DNA of 64,000 nucleotides, taken from Desulfobacula sp964636495. GTDB lineage: Bacteria; Desulfobacterota; Desulfobacteria; Desulfobacterales; Desulfobacteraceae. This document shows, in pieces, positions 63,883 to 64,000 of the stretch; positions within the stretch are counted from its first letter, which is position 1; each line of letters opens with the position of its first letter. Location of the stretch: assembly GCA_964636495.1 (NCBI GenBank), contig CAZWSL010000005.1:1-64000 (forward strand), written 5' to 3'. A program made the position numbers and the translations under genes. The notes beneath the pieces were generated by a model that did not search any database, was not told where the DNA came from, and saw only the letters and a list, made by a program, of their open reading frames with translations.

Positions 63883-64000
63883 ATGATTTTCTTTACAGGA
63901 TTCGGCATGCTAACCGGTTTAGTCGTGATTTACCTGATCGTTCTCGCATGTTTTCCGGTTAAGGTGGAAAAACAACCCCTGGCACCGGGAAAACAGGGTG
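63883..64000 (+). CDS. Start of a membrane protein, truncated by the window edge
   Basis: An ATG at 63883 with AAGGAG upstream opens a frame of at least 39 residues with one hydrophobic helix (GMLTGLVVIYLIVLACF) followed by a basic stretch. The product cannot be named from this fragment; a transporter or other membrane subunit is possible. Confidence 0.55.
   Translation, partial: MIFFTGFGMLTGLVVIYLIVLACFPVKVEKQPLAPGKQG

Noticed and set aside
1..64000. CRISPR arrays, insertion sequences or prophage genes
   Set aside because: I saw no regularly spaced repeats with unique spacers, no transposase or integrase frames and no phage structural genes on reading through both strands.

Overview
The window looks like draft sequence from a sulfate-reducing Desulfobacterota bacterium, most likely Desulfobacteraceae or a close relative (inference). 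The main reason is a complete dsrMKJOP operon (31.3-36.4 kb), supported by low-GC DNA, abundant multihaem cytochromes and NrfD-type membrane complexes. Two 100-N scaffold gaps (6247-6346 and 28783-28882) show that the assembly is unfinished. The second gap is flanked by the same 55-bp sequence on both sides.

Layout. 0-1 kb: 5' part of an exported TolB-like/FG-GAP protein. 1.3-1.9 kb: a PIN toxin/antitoxin pair with a clear operator. 2-8.6 kb: housekeeping genes on the minus strand (mutL, gatA, gatC, a SPOR protein, argS). 8.8-9.0 kb: two tRNA-Ser genes. 9.1-14.8 kb: an orphan eukaryotic-type protein kinase, a class A penicillin-binding protein with a small membrane-anchored partner, and a universal stress protein with a strong promoter. 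14.9-26.6 kb: a catabolic region with a RocB-like M20 peptidase, an enolase-superfamily enzyme, an ornithine cyclodeaminase-like protein, a sigma-54 activator, a non-pyrrolysine MttB-like methyltransferase, an MFS permease, the citrulline hydrolase CtlX and a DMT exporter. I read four sigma-54 type -24/-12 elements there, placed in front of the cyclodeaminase, enolase, MttB and MFS genes. 26.6-28.7 kb: oxaloacetate-decarboxylase-type beta and gamma-like sodium pump subunits without an alpha subunit, plus a cNMP-binding protein. 29-30.4 kb: a small DUF1285-like protein and PagL.

30.6-38.3 kb: an RsbRD_N-domain protein, dsrMKJOP, a terminator, then an orphan radical-SAM protein. 38.9-44.3 kb: a second respiratory operon encoding a membrane tetrahaem cytochrome c, a Tat-exported ferredoxin, an NrfD-like quinone-interacting protein and an octahaem hydroxylamine-oxidoreductase-family cytochrome. 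Behind it lie an exported protein and a lipoprotein, then an opposing mobB-kinase-regulator operon whose sensor kinase carries a periplasmic CxxCH haem site. An exact 15-base sequence containing GTTACA lies upstream of both operons. This suggests that the haem-sensing two-component system controls the octahaem complex and itself.

47.9-49.7 kb: a broken RTX/cadherin-like adhesin gene. 49.8-53.4 kb: hypA, tgt, queA, DUF2065 and a nitroreductase. 53.8-60.8 kb: an internally deleted acyl-CoA synthetase remnant, then a housekeeping run (phosphopantetheinyl transferase, DUF1844, ispE, tRNA-Gln, prs, rplY, pth, carD, rluD, second phosphopantetheinyl transferase). From about 60.73 kb to the end the base composition turns visibly GC-richer. 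That part holds a truncated short-chain dehydrogenase, an L-ATC-hydrolase-family protein, an M19-dipeptidase-like protein with altered metal ligands, a carbon-nitrogen hydrolase and the start of a membrane protein. It may be acquired DNA or a misjoin.
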